This document shows positions 21,761 through 32,437 of a DNA stretch of 64,000 bases, in pieces. This DNA comes from Acanthosepion lycidas (lineage: Eukaryota; Mollusca; Cephalopoda; Sepiida; Sepiidae). The stretch is from positions 74,226,587 through 74,290,586 of the forward strand of contig OZ010586.1 in assembly GCA_963932145.1 (NCBI GenBank). Direction: 5' to 3'. The translations under genes and the position numbers were made by a program. Below the pieces are notes generated by a model. The model made no database searches and was not told where the DNA came from. It saw nothing but the letters and a program-made list of their open reading frames with translations. The number at the start of each line of letters is the position of its first letter. Positions within the stretch are counted from its first letter, which is position 1.

Positions 21761-22004
21761 GATACGCCACATAGAAAAAGAAGAATAAATCTAACTACAA
21801 ACTCATCACTTACTGTTGTCAAATAACAGATATTAAATTCGATAACTTATCTCAGAATTTCCGAAATAAATCGTCAAATCGCTTTAATCCACTTGGCTAT
21901 TGTGTCTGGACAATAGCCTTGCAAATCAAAGCGTTGGTTCGTAAATTTAATGTATAACTTTTAGGGTATATTTTTACAGCGAAGTTCAATCTGTACAAGG
22001 TCCG

Positions 22005-22990
22005 GGGACCACTCAAGGTAGGGGGTTGTAAAGTAAGAAGCACAGTTTAAGCTGCGGAAGATAACGGCTAACCCTAGATTTGAACAGGTTAAAACTGTAG
22101 TGATCGGGGAAACATCCTGTTGGGAGTCGGTTCCAAAGAGCAGTATTTTATATGAAGAAGCTGCTCCAGTGAAACTTACTTCTCCTCAAGGTAATAGGGA
22201 GGTAATGAGGGTGTTTTGCTGCAGTGTGAGTGTCATAGCGGGTCCTAGCCATGAAGTTTCGAACTGGCGGAACCAAGGAATGCAATTCGCCCGAGCACTT
22301 TCCGTGGAAGGAGCGATAGAGCAGTGAAAAGCTTGTCACATCCCGCCTGTGAGGGATTGCAAGGTGGAAAATAATTTGTCACTCACAAGGATGCGGAGAC
22401 GTTATTGAACTCTATCAAGACTGGAAAGTGAGGACAGAATAGCTCCTGTCCAAATATGACAGCCGTACTCCATTTTAGGTCTGATCTGGCTCTTATAAAG
22501 ATAGGGGATAACACGATGAGATAGATACTTACTGGAACGGTTCAGCGATGGATTGTATGTACGAGTTCCACTTGCGGTCTGAGGTGTTTTTAAGACTCAA
22601 TAGACGATCACGGTACGGGTCCCTTCCGTGAGGACATCCGTTCAGCGAGATTGTTGATACTTCGGGGTCCAATCGGTGATGATGGAATATAACATTTCGT
22701 TTTTGAGGCATTGACTATAACTAGCCACATTTTCGCCTATTGCGATGTTAGACTTAGATCAGATGATAGATCAGCTGACAGTCTCTTGTCATAACTAATT
22801 TTGGAGGTACACACATATATCGTTGTATCATCGGTATAGATATTCACAAATGATCTCAACATACTCTTAGGCCGTCTAGAAATATATCTGTAAGATGACC
22901 ATAGCCACATCCTCAGCGATGTTGCTCTGGGATCCTCAGGACTTTCGGGTTTATCCAACAACAGACTCCTTCACTCAGGTGACCCTGCTG
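22005..22990 (-). pseudogene. LINE tail-B group, reverse transcriptase with YTDD motif
   Basis: The minus strand encodes, in shifting frames, F-V-N-I-Y-T-D-D-T-T-I-Y-V-C (RT motif C, Y-x-D-D) near 22820. It then gives M-E-Y-G-C-H-I-W-T-G-A near 22445-22475, the S-D-K-L-F-S-T-L-Q-S-L-T block, and the Y-R-S-F-H-G-K-C-S-G-E-L segment near 22300. It ends with the tail CCCTACCTTGAGTGGTCCCC, then GGACCTTGTACAGATTG at about 22005. Stops and frameshifts throughout. The start of the enzyme and the endonuclease are missing. Confidence 0.8.
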
Positions 22991-23470
22991 GAGGTGATCA
23001 AATACCAACATGTCATCGCGTAAGAAGCTGTGTGAAAATATCAATCGCAGAATGCAAATGGCTTTAAAGTTTTTGTGACGTACGGTGGCCGTTAATAATT
23101 AAGTATAACTCAAGACATCAGTGTTAAGATAAAACAGTATTTAATTACAACCGCAAATGAATATTGAACAAGAAGAAGTAAAAGTCAACCAATGATAATT
23201 AACCATTTCAGCAAATACATTGTTAGTAGCGCGGCTCGGCTTAACGTCCGGTAAATCCTAAATCAAAACCCAAATCATCGACGCACAGTAATTCACACTA
23301 ATTCGACTGGATAGTTCCACTCGACAGTCACTCAATAATCACTGCAGTCAGTAGCTTGACAACGCTATTTATACACCTGACTGAAAACATATTCCTAAGT
23401 CCAGAGTGTCATGCTCGAAGTGTTGGTAGTTACTCATTTTCTTCCGATATGACAAAAAGATATTTTGCAA
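22991..23470. other. Unassigned stretch
   Basis: 22991-23030 may still belong to the LINE. The rest is not recognised. A poly(A) run starts at 23473. Confidence 0.4.
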
Positions 23471-23607
23471 CCAAAAAAAAAAAAAAAAAAAAACGCAAAT
23501 CAACTTTCCTCCAATCAAATTCATCTGCGGTTTCGCTTGCCCTACCCACGGATCAAGGAAGAATCATTAGCAACGGGTCAATTTCTTCATTCTAAAATAA
23601 AAACAAA

Positions 23608-23748
23608 CAATGCTATACTCATCTATAAACACACACACACACAAAATGCTATACACATCTATAAACACACACACAAAGCAATGCTATACACATCTATAAA
23701 CACACACACAAAACAATGCTATACTCATCTATAAACACACACAGAGCG
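23608..23748. repeat. Tandem ~36-bp unit, four copies
   Basis: The unit AATGCTATAC(A/T)CATCTATAAA plus CACACACACA recurs with small length differences in the CA run. Open frames here follow the repeat. Confidence 0.85.
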
Positions 23749-23769
23749 AAACCATAAGAGTAGAAGGAT

Positions 23770-23965
23770 TATATAGCGTCACCTATCGTCCGGTTTACAA
23801 TCCTCCCCTGTTTTTGAACAGAAGTAAGGTTCATCCCTTGTTTCCATTTTAGGATTGAGATTTCCGGTTTCTTCTAAAATCTTTTCGTTTTCTTTTACTC
23901 ACAGTAGCCACTTGCGTTTTAGTGGCATTCTCAGCTTACTTGGCGGTAAATTGATTAGAAATTTG
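23770..23965 (+). mobile_element. Short repeat 'CCTATCG(C/T)CCGG' family with LINE tail A
   Basis: CACCTATCGTCCGGTTTACA, then TTTTGAACAG, TCATCCCTTGTTTCCA, TTTAGGATTGAG and TTTCCGGTT match 29040-29225, 46460-46620 and the reverse of 52590-52690. It ends with a tail-A end (GCGTTTTAGTGGCATTCTCA). The layout is SINE-like, but no tRNA head was identified. Confidence 0.65.
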
Positions 23966-24119
23966 ATTTTAATTATGAGAAGAATCAATAGTTACATTAA
24001 TATTAGAAAATGAAAGACCTTGTTTCGTTCAAAAGCATCGCAACTTCAATTATTCTCTCCAGAAATGTACGTCAATAGTTTTTCTAAGTTTTCCTTTTTT
24101 TCACAAGCTGAGAATAGTC

Positions 24120-24640
24120 TTGGAGATTTTTCTTTTTTTGCGCAATATTTGTTCCTTTACTGTTCTTACCATTCGTAGACTACTGCCATCCATTTACACA
24201 AGCTCTTTAGGTTGATTATTGGCTGTCTCCATTTTGCCTTAAATATTTCCTGTGAGTGCCAAATTCTTAAAGTCCTCTTTCCCTATTATATAAGTCAGAA
24301 ATATCATCTGCCGCTTTCTGATTTGAAGTGTTATTTTGCTTCCATTAATTCTTCTTGGTTTCAGAATAGTCCATGGTATTCATAGAATCTTTCTGTAGAC
24401 CCACATATTTATTACCTCAAGGTTTCTCTTCCAGTGTGAGCCAATAGTTCAGCATTCACAACCATATGGAAAGATTGATATTACATTGCAGATCGATAAT
24501 TTTTCTTTGTTTTTGATGAAGATTTCCTGATTCTTAAAACCCTGTTTAATTTTTGGAAGGTATGTTTCGATATTCTAATGGACCTTCGATTTTCTGCATC
24601 ACATTATCCGCTGCAAACTGTTTGCAATGATTAGATAATG
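24120..24640 (-). pseudogene. RTE-type LINE C-terminal part
   Basis: The reverse complement passes through the same blocks as 29500-29970 and 36473-37147 (region for Y-G-C-E-x-W at 24450-24480, M-x-x-R-R-M-L at 24370, the CTTAAAGTCCTCTTTCC block and the CATTTACACAAGCTC block). Strongly degraded. Confidence 0.7.
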
Positions 24641-24644
24641 TTTA

Positions 24645-24900
24645 CTCTCCTTTTTCAGATAAAAATTGCCATCTAGGTTGCACCCTTTTACTGTTGAAAT
24701 AGTTAAATGCGACCACCACTTCTACTTCAGCAGTTTCTTTTCTTGTACTTCCCAACAGTGGAATTCCTTTCCTCTTACTTGCTTCCCAGATAACTACAAT
24801 CTTCAACCATTTAAATGCGATGTCAATCGTCATCTTCGGTTACCTTGATCCCCGTTCTTCTTTTATCCTTTCCTCAATCCCACAGCCTTTTCACTCAGTT
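24645..24900 (+). pseudogene. LINE tail-A group, C-terminal 60 codons
   Basis: The frame 24666-24848 reads P-S-R-L-H-P-F-T-V-E-I-V-K-C, then S-C-T-S-Q-Q-W-N-S-F-P-L and Y-N-L-Q-P-F-K-C-D-V-N-R-H-L-R-L-P. This is the conserved protein end. It abuts an opposite-strand copy directly after its 3' UTR. Confidence 0.8.
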
Positions 24901-25320
24901 TCACTCTATTTTAAGAAAGGCAATAAAGCAACTAAGACACAAGGGGTTACTGAGTGTTAGAGAATACGAGAAAAGACACTATTAAAGAGAGAGAACCATA
25001 AAAGAAGAAGTAAGAAGATAACGATTGACATTGTATCTAAATTTTTTATGATCAAAATTGAAAGCAAAATAGTCGGCAAAGAGTCCCACAAGTGAGAAGT
25101 GTGATAGAAGAGACTGCTAGCCTAGAACGTACAGTTACATCTAGCTATTTCAACTGTAATAGGATGTGACCTTGTCACCAATCTAGTACCGCGTTTAAAT
25201 CCATAAGGTCTGGGCCCAAGGGAGGAAAGTACACCAGAATAATTACCATGCAAGTATTTATAGAAAATGGTACCTGGAAGCTACGTAATGGCAGTGGAAA
25301 GTAGACTGAAGCCAAGATGC
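24901..25320 (-). pseudogene. LINE tail-A group, opposite-strand copy
   Basis: The minus strand repeats the same protein end (K-C-N-R-x-L-F-x-x-S-F, V-K-I-A-R-C block) and the Y-F-H-G-N-C-S-x-E-L block around 25220-25250. It lies tail-to-tail with 24645-24900, so the two form an inverted pair around 24900. 59047-59418 is a close relative. Confidence 0.7.
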
Positions 25321-25489
25321 CAGAATTCTGCAAGAATATTGTTCAAGTTTTGGAGACATTTGCACACTTACACATCTTGAAACGAAATATTCCTGCCAAA
25401 CGTAGAGCAAATTCCAACTGGCGTTATCTTAAAACTGTTCTTCCAGACTTTTTTTTTTTTTTTTTTTTTACTGATGATCACTCAATAGA

Positions 25490-26060
25490 ATCTCGAGAGC
25501 CACTCAAGGTAAAAGTTTACTGAATATGGATTTGAAAAGAAGATAACTGTTGTGCCGAAATTTAAAGAGGTTCAGATTCTAGTGATCGTGAAAGCATCCA
25601 CGCGGGAGTCTGTTCCACAAAGTAGCGGCTCTTGGTGAGATGATGTTCGCATGGAATTATCTGCATAACAATAGCATACGAAGGGAATGAGGTTGATTCG
25701 ACGCTGTGTACGTGGCACGGTGGGTAAAGGTCTGAACTGGTGGAACGTCTTCTATGAAAATAGAGGTAAAGTAACGAGAGGCTAGAGACGTTTCGTCTGT
25801 GGGAAAGAGGTTGTATGGTGGGAGATGATTCATCAGCAGTATAATCCGTTTTTGACTCATAAGGCCATGTAAACGCATTTGAAATCAAGACTGGAAAGTG
25901 AGGAGAGCCCCAGCTCAGATATAGCAGCAATAATTCCATTTTGGTTTCGATCTTTTGCAAATGTGGAACATGGTATAAGGAGTCAGTCCCTGCCTTGTCT
26001 GAAAGTTTTGTTTTTTCCTTGGAGACAATGTCAAGTAGCAATTCTCTCTTATGCATATTT
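25490..26060 (-). pseudogene. LINE tail-B group, 164-codon C-terminal frame
   Basis: The minus frame 25562-26056 contains K-M-E-L-L-L-L-Y-L-S-W-G at the position of M-E-Y-C-C-H-I-W-S-G in other copies. It then reads S-H-R-R-N-V-S-S-L-S-L-L-Y-L-Y-F-H, and ends with the tail AACTTTTACCTTGAGTGGCT at 25500-25520. Side-chain changes are numerous. The frame is open by chance or because the copy is fairly young. Confidence 0.75.
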
Positions 26061-26227
26061 GCAGGTTGAAATCAAGAAATGTGAGTCTGTCGTTCTTTGT
26101 TCTACCATTTAACTGAATTAATGAGTCTATGTATGCAGGGCCGGTGCGTACTACCTTCGAAACCCCGACAAGTGGGCCCAAGCATGACTGGGAGCACCGG
26201 GCAGTACTTTGGAAGCTTCGCTGTCAT

Positions 26228-26660
26228 TTTTTTTTTCTACCTTCATTTTTATACTTTACAAATTAAACTAAGCACAACTGACTATTAAAAAAATGAAAGA
26301 TTTTGGATTTTGACGTCATTCTGGGGTCTTTTTATTTTTCGTCCAAATCAATGAATTACTTTTGCTCACGTTAGGTTTCGAAAAAAAACACACTTTATAA
26401 AATTCACTATCTTTTATCCTTAATATTGAATCGGTTAAAATTATTCAATTTTTAACAAGAAAAATCTCCAGTTGATTTCAAATATTGCCGTGAGACATTG
26501 TTGATTTATCTAAGATAGAATGATCTATTATAACGTATCTCTAATTTATATTTAGATACATTGTATTTATTTTCAATTTTGAAGTTGAATTGTTTACCTG
26601 TATTGCATATGATCTGTTATTGTACATAATTAGGTTAAAATAAAATTTGTATTTTATATG
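26228..26660 (+). repeat. Dispersed repeat family R4, copy 2
   Basis: Same landmarks as 12018-12410: TTTTGACGTCATTCTGGGGT, CTCACGTTAGGTTTCGAAAA, TTTAGATACATTGTATTTAT and ATTGTACATAATTAGGTT. A GGGCCGGTGCGTACTACCTT segment at 26139-26210 precedes it and may be part of the parent element. Confidence 0.8.
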
Positions 26661-26694
26661 AATACTACCAAACCCTAGCACCGATCTTGCAAGT

Positions 26695-27000
26695 ATGTAT
26701 CAGTCAGTTATGTGCTATGCGTGATACACGCTTAGGCGATCACGTGTCTTTCGATACATGACTGATGAGGCAGATTTTTTCCCGCAGTAGTTTGCCATTT
26801 CTTTCTGCGGAAGACCAGGTACAATCCAAGGCCATAGAACCCAATCTGTCCTGCTATTTATCCATAGCTAGCGGGGACGAAGAGGATTCATACTTTTCCC
26901 AAGGGTATTAACACGTAAGTGAATGTAATAGATTCGACTGGAATTCGAACTCTGCTCTCCGATTCCTTAATCCAAGCCGCTATCCATTACTCCACCGTGC
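26695..27000 (-). mobile_element. tRNA-derived SINE, full-length
   Basis: The minus strand begins GCACGGTGGAGTAATGGATA (A-box region), followed by CGGAGAGCAGAGTTCGAATT with a B box at about 26939-26951. The body includes CACTTACGTGTTAATACCCT, AAAGTATGAATCC, CTATGG and TTTCTTTCTGCGGAA-type pieces, ending in ACGCATAGCACATAACTGAC. Partial copies lie at 340, 38676, 48075 and 50240. Octopus and squid SINEs with tRNA heads are known; I cannot say which family this is. Confidence 0.75.
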
Positions 27001-27860
27001 ATACAAATCTATGGCTGACAGACATCTTCGTTAATGTGTCTAATGATTTACGATATATAGTTTAAAAAAAAATAAAATAGCGATACTATTTCGGATAATG
27101 AATCGTTCCTTTCGGGATTAGTGAAAAAGATATTTCATCCTTGTGAATCGACGCTGTGTGGTCATTAAATTCGTTCTGCATTCGACTTTCAGTCCCTTGA
27201 GACATCGAAAACCTGCCATATTACGAGTGACGGCTGCCGCTAACGGAAACATTCCGACCAATGAAATCACTGCATTGCATTTGGTGATATCCGTTTTAAT
27301 TTCAGGTTTAAAAAAAGTAAATGTTCAGAAAAGAAAAAGTTGAAAACAGCAGGTCTTTTTGTGGATTAGATCCCGGCGCTCAGTGTTCGAACCGAAGTAC
27401 AAATCTTCTTAAATCGCCTTTTGATTTCGAAGAGCCTTTCCTCCTTTGGAGATTGAAGAAACACGGTCGTCTTAATCCAATTCCTTCATTCTAATGACAG
27501 GCTTGTTCATTCATTAACCTTGTTTTATTTCAAGAAGTTCAATAAAATTTACTTTTACTGATTACCGCGATATCGCTTCTGTTCGACTGAAATCAGTTAT
27601 GTAATTCTGCAATCGATTTAACAATGTCAATTTGATGTCATAGCAAGTAACACTGTGGAGGAAGGCTCAAGTAAACATAAATATTTTTTACAGCATAAAC
27701 CGGTTTGAAAAGTGTTCACTAGGAACAATTGGTGTGTAGTCTCAAAGAGAAAAGTCCATTTCAATCTCCCCCACGAACAAAAGAAGAGGGTGTGAGGAAG
27801 AAAAAAGTCGAGAGAAATGTTCATAGCGAACTCTCATGTCATGTGACCAAATAAGGTATA
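27001..27860. other. Unassigned stretch
   Basis: No gene recognised. 27375-27410 has a B-box-like GTGTTCGAACC that might be a SINE scrap. Confidence 0.4.
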
Positions 27861-27864
27861 TTTT

Positions 27865-28625
27865 TCAACTTAATACCCCCTTGCGGTCCACACACTTCTT
27901 CCATTGGTAGTGCAGTACTTGGTTCTGATTGGGGAAGATTTCATCCTGTTGATCAAAAAATATTTTGTTGGGGAACAGATGATAGTTAGATGGGGTCAAA
28001 TCAAAAGAATAGGGCGGGCGATCAACCAGATCAATACAAAAGTCCCGCATAGCAGCCATTGAAACCAAGGACTTGTGTGCTGGGGCATTGTACTGCTGAA
28101 GCAAGACTCCTTTCGTCAGATTCCTTTGGTCTTGAGAGACTTTCGTAACTACCTTAGTAAATTGGTTTGGCATGTTCCATTGATTGTGTTGCCCTTTTGA
28201 AGACAGTCAATAAATACAATGGCTTTTGCATCCCAAAAAACTGAGGTCCTCATCTGATCAGGTGTCAGAAGATGAGGCAACTATCGAGCAAAAACCGTCG
28301 TCATGCCAAGTTCACTGTGCAGTATATTCTCACTTCTCTCAGGGGTTATGATAATAGCATTTGATTTATAGTCAGACGCCTGTTATCCATCACCAATGTG
28401 ATGAACACGATCAATGTTTTCTTTGGTTGCAGGACGTCTAGACATCTTCATCTTCAAAACTCTTCCCCTGCTAAATGCAGCTGACCACTTTTGCACTGTT
28501 GATAAATCTGGAGCGTCATCCTCTAATGGAGTAACTATGTCAGTATGAATGTTCCTGTGGACTAAACCCTTTTTCTGCAGGTACCTGATAAAAGAACGAT
28601 ACCAAATTTTGTTCATTTTCAAGAG
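27865..28625 (-). pseudogene. mariner (DD34D) transposase, broken
   Basis: The N-terminal block (28383-28622) reads I-R-Y-L-Q-K-K-G-L, V-T-P-L-E-D-D-A-P-D-L-S-T-V-Q-K-W, the paired HTH of mariner/SETMAR-like transposases. The C-terminal block (27865-28173) reads L-L-Q-Q-Y-N-A-P-A-H-K-S, A-A-M-R-D-F, P-P-Y-S-F-D-L-T-P-S-N-Y-H-L-F. In the family these positions are D-N-A-P-A-H and S-D-Y-H-L-F, so two catalytic aspartates are replaced by Tyr and Asn. The middle has frameshifts. Inactive. Confidence 0.9.
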
Positions 28626-28639
28626 AAATCACTAGTAGT

Positions 28640-29036
28640 TACTTTTGAAGTCTACTTTGTGAAGTTAAAGATTAGTCAGTCTATGAAATTTTCAGCCCAC
28701 CTCGCAGAATTACGACGGTGTGTTTCAAAATTTTCAATCCAATATTTTGAAAGACATCATACTATAAAATTAATACGGTTCTTTTTCGACAACTGCTTTT
28801 CGTTTTTTCCCCCCACAAAGAGTGACGTCACAACTGCTATTCGTTATATCAAGCCAGTACATTACGATAAGCTGAACTAAGAAACTAAACGAAGGACATT
28901 AAGAATTCCTCTAGATTTATCTTAATTTTAAATACCTCAAGTAAAAACAGTGAAAATACATCAAGATTTCATTGATAATCAAAAAGAGACACGAATCAGG
29001 ATGTTTATTGATAATAGCCAATACTTTCAATGATAA
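28640..29036. other. Unassigned stretch
   Basis: No gene recognised. It may include the lost 5' end of the mariner element. Confidence 0.4.
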
Positions 29037-29039
29037 GTC

Positions 29040-29225
29040 ACCATTTAACAGGAGTAAATAGGTTTGCCTATCGCCCGGTTCCCCCGTCTTTTGAACAGGA
29101 GTAGAGGTTTATACCTTGTTTCCTGTTTAGGATTGGGTTTCCGCTTCCTTCTACTCTTTAATCACCATTAAACCCTTGCGTTTTAGTGGCATTACCGCCT
29201 TGATTGGGTGAAATGATTAAAATAA
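29040..29225 (+). mobile_element. Short repeat 'CCTATCGCCCGG' family with LINE tail A
   Basis: TAGGTTTGCCTATCGCCCGG, then GTCTTTTGAACAGGAGTAGA, GTTTATACCTTGTTTCC and GTTTAGGATTGGGTTTCC. It ends TTGCGTTTTAGTGGCATTAC, CGCCTTGATTGGGTGAAATG and an A-rich tract. It is the clearest copy of the family. Confidence 0.75.
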
Positions 29226-29478
29226 AAAGACGATACATATTTATAAGCTTATATTAGTTCGCCATAGGGACACAAATATATGGCAAACAATGAGAATGGA
29301 GATCAGTACTTAGTAGTAATGGTCAGTAATCCTAACCATACATCAAAGCGGCCAATTTTTTTAGTAGTTTATACAACCAAAAACCTCTTTCGGTTTATCA
29401 AGTAAATTTTCTACTTAATAAGCGAAGATTTTAACCAACCCAAATGTAGGATTAACTTTAGTGTTTTCCAGACTTTTA

Positions 29479-29533
29479 CAGTCTTCTTCTTCTTCTTCTT
29501 CTTCTTCTTCTTCTTCTTCTTCTTCTTCTTCAA
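29479..29533. repeat. (TTC)n microsatellite
   Basis: TTC repeats, about 17 copies, at the 3' border of the RTE fragment that follows on the minus strand. Confidence 0.95.
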
Positions 29534-29534
29534 T

Positions 29535-29970
29535 ATGCCATATTCTTCAGGACGTGGTCGATCATAGCTCTCCACAATTAACAGTTCTTTTTAGCTCCTA
29601 GTAAGAATTGTCTTTTTGTTATATCTCTTACTATATTTACAGACAACCATTTACACAAGCTTATTAGGTAGGTTATTCGCTGCTTTCTTCTGTCCCTCTT
29701 GCATTCAATATACCCGGTGAGTGTCAAATTCGCCAAGCCCTTTTTCCTAATTATGTACCCTAGAAATGTCAACTGTCACTTTTTGATCCCAAGTGTGTCC
29801 TTTTTTTATTCCAATTTTCCTAAAATTTTGTCGTTGTCCACATGTTCAGTTCGTGATATTCTCAGCATCCTTCTGTAGAACCACATTTCTGTCACTTCAT
29901 CTGTGATAACATAGTCCAGAATTCACCGCCATATTGAAGGACTGACATTAAATGAGACTTCAGTATTTAA
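29535..29970 (-). pseudogene. RTE-type LINE 3' end
   Basis: The minus frame includes L-T-F-L-G-Y-I-I-R-K-K-G-L-A-N-L-T-L-T-G-Y-I-E-C-K-R-D-R-R-K-Q-R-I-T-Y-L. It ends with the AGAGCTATGATCGACCACGT border also seen at 1320, 36430 and 50160. The upstream part to 29970 covers the W-T-x-Y-V block. Confidence 0.8.
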
Positions 29971-30381
29971 TTTTTACTTAACTCTCAATGTTTGGCTTTA
30001 AATAAACAAGCAAAAATCTTTTATGTCGCCTAATTATCGAAATATTCCAATCTCTATGCCGATTGAATTGCAATTAAAAGCAGGACTGAAGCCACAAAAT
30101 AAAGCAAAAGAAAATAAAAACCTTGCATAGCCACAGACGAAACGTTGCTCATCTCTCGCTACTCTATAACTATTTTCACTATTTCACGCGTCCCTAGAAG
30201 AATATGTACTGTATATATGCGCGCCGGCGTGTGTTTCTGCATGTTCCTTAAAGCGTAAATATTTGTATCAGAAATTATAATTCACACTGAATTATATTCT
30301 CCCTTTTCTTCAGATAAACGTAGTTTATTTTTTTACCATAATTTTCTTTTATTTCCCGATATAAAATCATTATATTTTACA
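29971..30381. other. Unassigned stretch
   Basis: No gene or repeat recognised. Confidence 0.4.
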
Positions 30382-31105
30382 CTAGCAGCATGGCCCGGCG
30401 TTGCCCGTGCTTGATTCAAAAATCGTACGACTCATACATCAATCGCTATCACTTGACTTAAAATATTTTTGCCCTTCCTTGCCTTTAAAGGAGTGCCCTT
30501 TGCCGTGCTCATGTTGCTACATGCCTTACTCCTTGCCTATCTCACACTGCGAATTTTTCTAAGCTCTATACTAAACATTAAATCTGTTACGAAAAAAGAA
30601 CTAAACAAAATGAACACAAAACGATCAGCTTTAAAAAAAAGGGCTCGTAACTGGAAAAACCGAATGAAAAAAGAATGTTAACAACAAATACTTTTTCACA
30701 TCTAACCCAGTTCTGCGGAATCAGAATCAACGTTGAGTTTAAGCAAGTGAATGAGCCAATTGGAGTAAAATGCCATGCAGATTTAAATTTTTCCCAATTG
30801 TGACGAATGTAGCTATCGATTTTTTTGCATGCTAGCATGCTAGTTAACATTCGTGTCAGTCAGCTGTTGGCTCTCACGCTAGCCAATAGAATCTTCCTGC
30901 CTATTCGTGGCAGCCAGCTATAGGTTCTCACTCTGGCCAGTACAAAATGGCCGCAAACTACATGAAAAGTGCCGTAGAAGCATGAAAAAATCGATTATTT
31001 CCACTATCGATGGGAGTTGGGAAATGCAAAGTCGGTCTTGGCCTTCCCGCTAACTTGGAGCATATGCATGTAAATTTTGGTGAAAATCCGTCGAAAAATT
31101 GCGGT
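30382..31105 (-). mobile_element. Non-autonomous Helitron, 3' end defined
   Basis: On the minus strand the end reads CACGGGCAACGCCGGGCCAT, then GCTGCTAG, then T. That is a GC-rich hairpin a few bases before a terminal CTAG followed by T, the Helitron signature. The body toward 31105 has no Rep/helicase coding. It contains GTGAAAATCCGTCGAAAAAT, a sequence I associate with non-autonomous Helitrons. The 5' end is not placed. An open frame at 30587-30850 minus has no recognisable domain. Confidence 0.65.
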
Positions 31106-31109
31106 ACAA

Positions 31110-31337
31110 AATTATGTACAATAATGGATCATATGCAATATAGGTGAACAATTCAACTAGAAAAATTTTAAATTGATACAATGTATCTAAATACAAATTA
31201 GAGACATGTCATAACAGATCATTCCATCTTAAATAAATCAACAGTGTTTTGCAGCAATTTTTAACATCAACTTCAGATTTTTCTTGTTAAAAGGTTGAAG
31301 AATTTTAACACATTCAACATTATAAATAAAAAATAGT

Positions 31338-31394
<57 letters not shown>

Positions 31395-31530
31395 TTTCGG
31401 GTCTTAATATGAACAAAAGAAATTCACGGATTGAGACGAAAATAAAGAACCTAGAATGACGTCAGAATCTGCAAAAATTTTGTATCCTTTAATATTCAAT
31501 TGTGTTTAGTTTTATTTGTAGCTTATATAA
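31110..31530 (-). repeat. Dispersed repeat family R4, copy 3, with (AT)n insert
   Basis: Reverse complement of 12018-12410 and 26228-26660. Interrupted by (AT)n at 31343-31390. Confidence 0.8.
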
Positions 31531-31639
31531 GAGTCGGTAGGAAAAAAGCAAATGTTGGTAAGATTGTCACAAAGGACTACCCGTGTTTCGATCAGACACC
31601 TCCCCCACTTCTTAGTCGAGGTCTTTGAATATAGTATAC

Positions 31640-31900
31640 GCCGGCCTGACAGAAAGTATGGTCATCTGCAAGAAAAAAAAAAAAAAACAAGCTGCAAGTT
31701 ACAAAGTGGAAATATAAACAGCAAACAGTTGACGAAGAAGATGGAAAATGTGACACCGCGATCCGAACACCTACTGGACTAGCGAAAGAGGCATTCCAAA
31801 AGGTAAGCTGGGTGTCGAGAGACGAAAAAAAAATGTTAGAAACAAAGAAATGAATACTGAATTGCAGTGTTATCCATCCTCTTAATATAGAATTTTGGGG
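31640..31900 (+). pseudogene. RTE-type RT fragment after motif C
   Basis: It contains GACAGAAAGTATGGTCATCT (the K-x-E-C-M-V-I region), then TTACAAAGTGGAAATATAAA and GACGAAGAAGATGGAAAATG (x-x-L-x-E-D-G-K-C). The order matches 36600-37147. Frame broken, with an A14 slippage run. Confidence 0.65.
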
Positions 31901-31935
31901 ATTTAGGCAAATCATTACAATAATTCATCGAGTCT

Positions 31936-32060
31936 AGAAGAAACCTCAACAGAATGCAGAAAGCACTGGACGGCCGTTTCGTCCTATTTTTGAGACATCA
32001 GCAGTGCGCATCCACCACCAAGATTCGAACACGAACCGTTTCGATACAACGATGCCTAGA
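31936..32060 (-). mobile_element. tRNA-derived SINE, left member of an inverted pair
   Basis: The minus strand has TAGGCATCGTTGTATCGAAA, CGTGTTCGAATCTTGG (B box), GTGGATGCGCACTGCTGATG, AAATAGGACGAAACGGCCGT and CCAGTGCTTTCTGCATTC. It is the same element as 32250-32372 in the opposite direction. The GATG-AGTCC..GGAC-GAAACGGCC motif is a SINE central-domain pattern. Confidence 0.75.
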
Positions 32061-32249
32061 TCCCCTAAAATTCTATTGCTTTATATCCTTGCTTGACCCA
32101 GCTAATGCTTTGCGATGGAGTGGTTCGTGGGTGGAGTAAAGGAAAGTCGTGGCTCTTGGGGCACAATCCATTGGGTTATGAATACTTGGGTAATTTGTTA
32201 ATAGCGGCGCTATATCGAGTCTATTCAGTTTCTTCTTCGTCACCGAGGC

Positions 32250-32372
32250 CGTGGGTAGGATGCTTGCGTTGTATCGAAACGATTCAGGCTCGAATCTCGG
32301 TAGTGGATGCTCACTGCTGATGAGTCCCAAAAATAGGACTAAACGGCCGTTCAGTGTTTTCTGGATTCTTCT
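32250..32372 (+). mobile_element. tRNA-derived SINE, right member of an inverted pair
   Basis: CGTTGTATCGAAACGATTCA, GGCTCGAATCTCGG (B box), TAGTGGATGCTCACTGCTGA, CCCAAAAATAGGACTAAACG, then GCCGTTCAGTGTTTTCTGG. The heads of the two copies face each other across about 190 bp. Confidence 0.75.
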
Positions 32373-32385
32373 ATTAACGACGAAT

Positions 32386-32389
<4 letters not shown>

Positions 32390-32433
<44 letters not shown>
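32390..32433. repeat. (AT)n microsatellite
   Basis: AT repeats bordering the left end of the LTR-like element. A matching array (33175-33207) borders its right end. Confidence 0.95.

Positions 32434-32437
<4 letters not shown>

Noticed and set aside
23608-23748. Possible CRISPR-like array (36-bp repeated unit)
   Set aside because: No distinct spacers; units are directly tandem, and the genome is eukaryotic in character.
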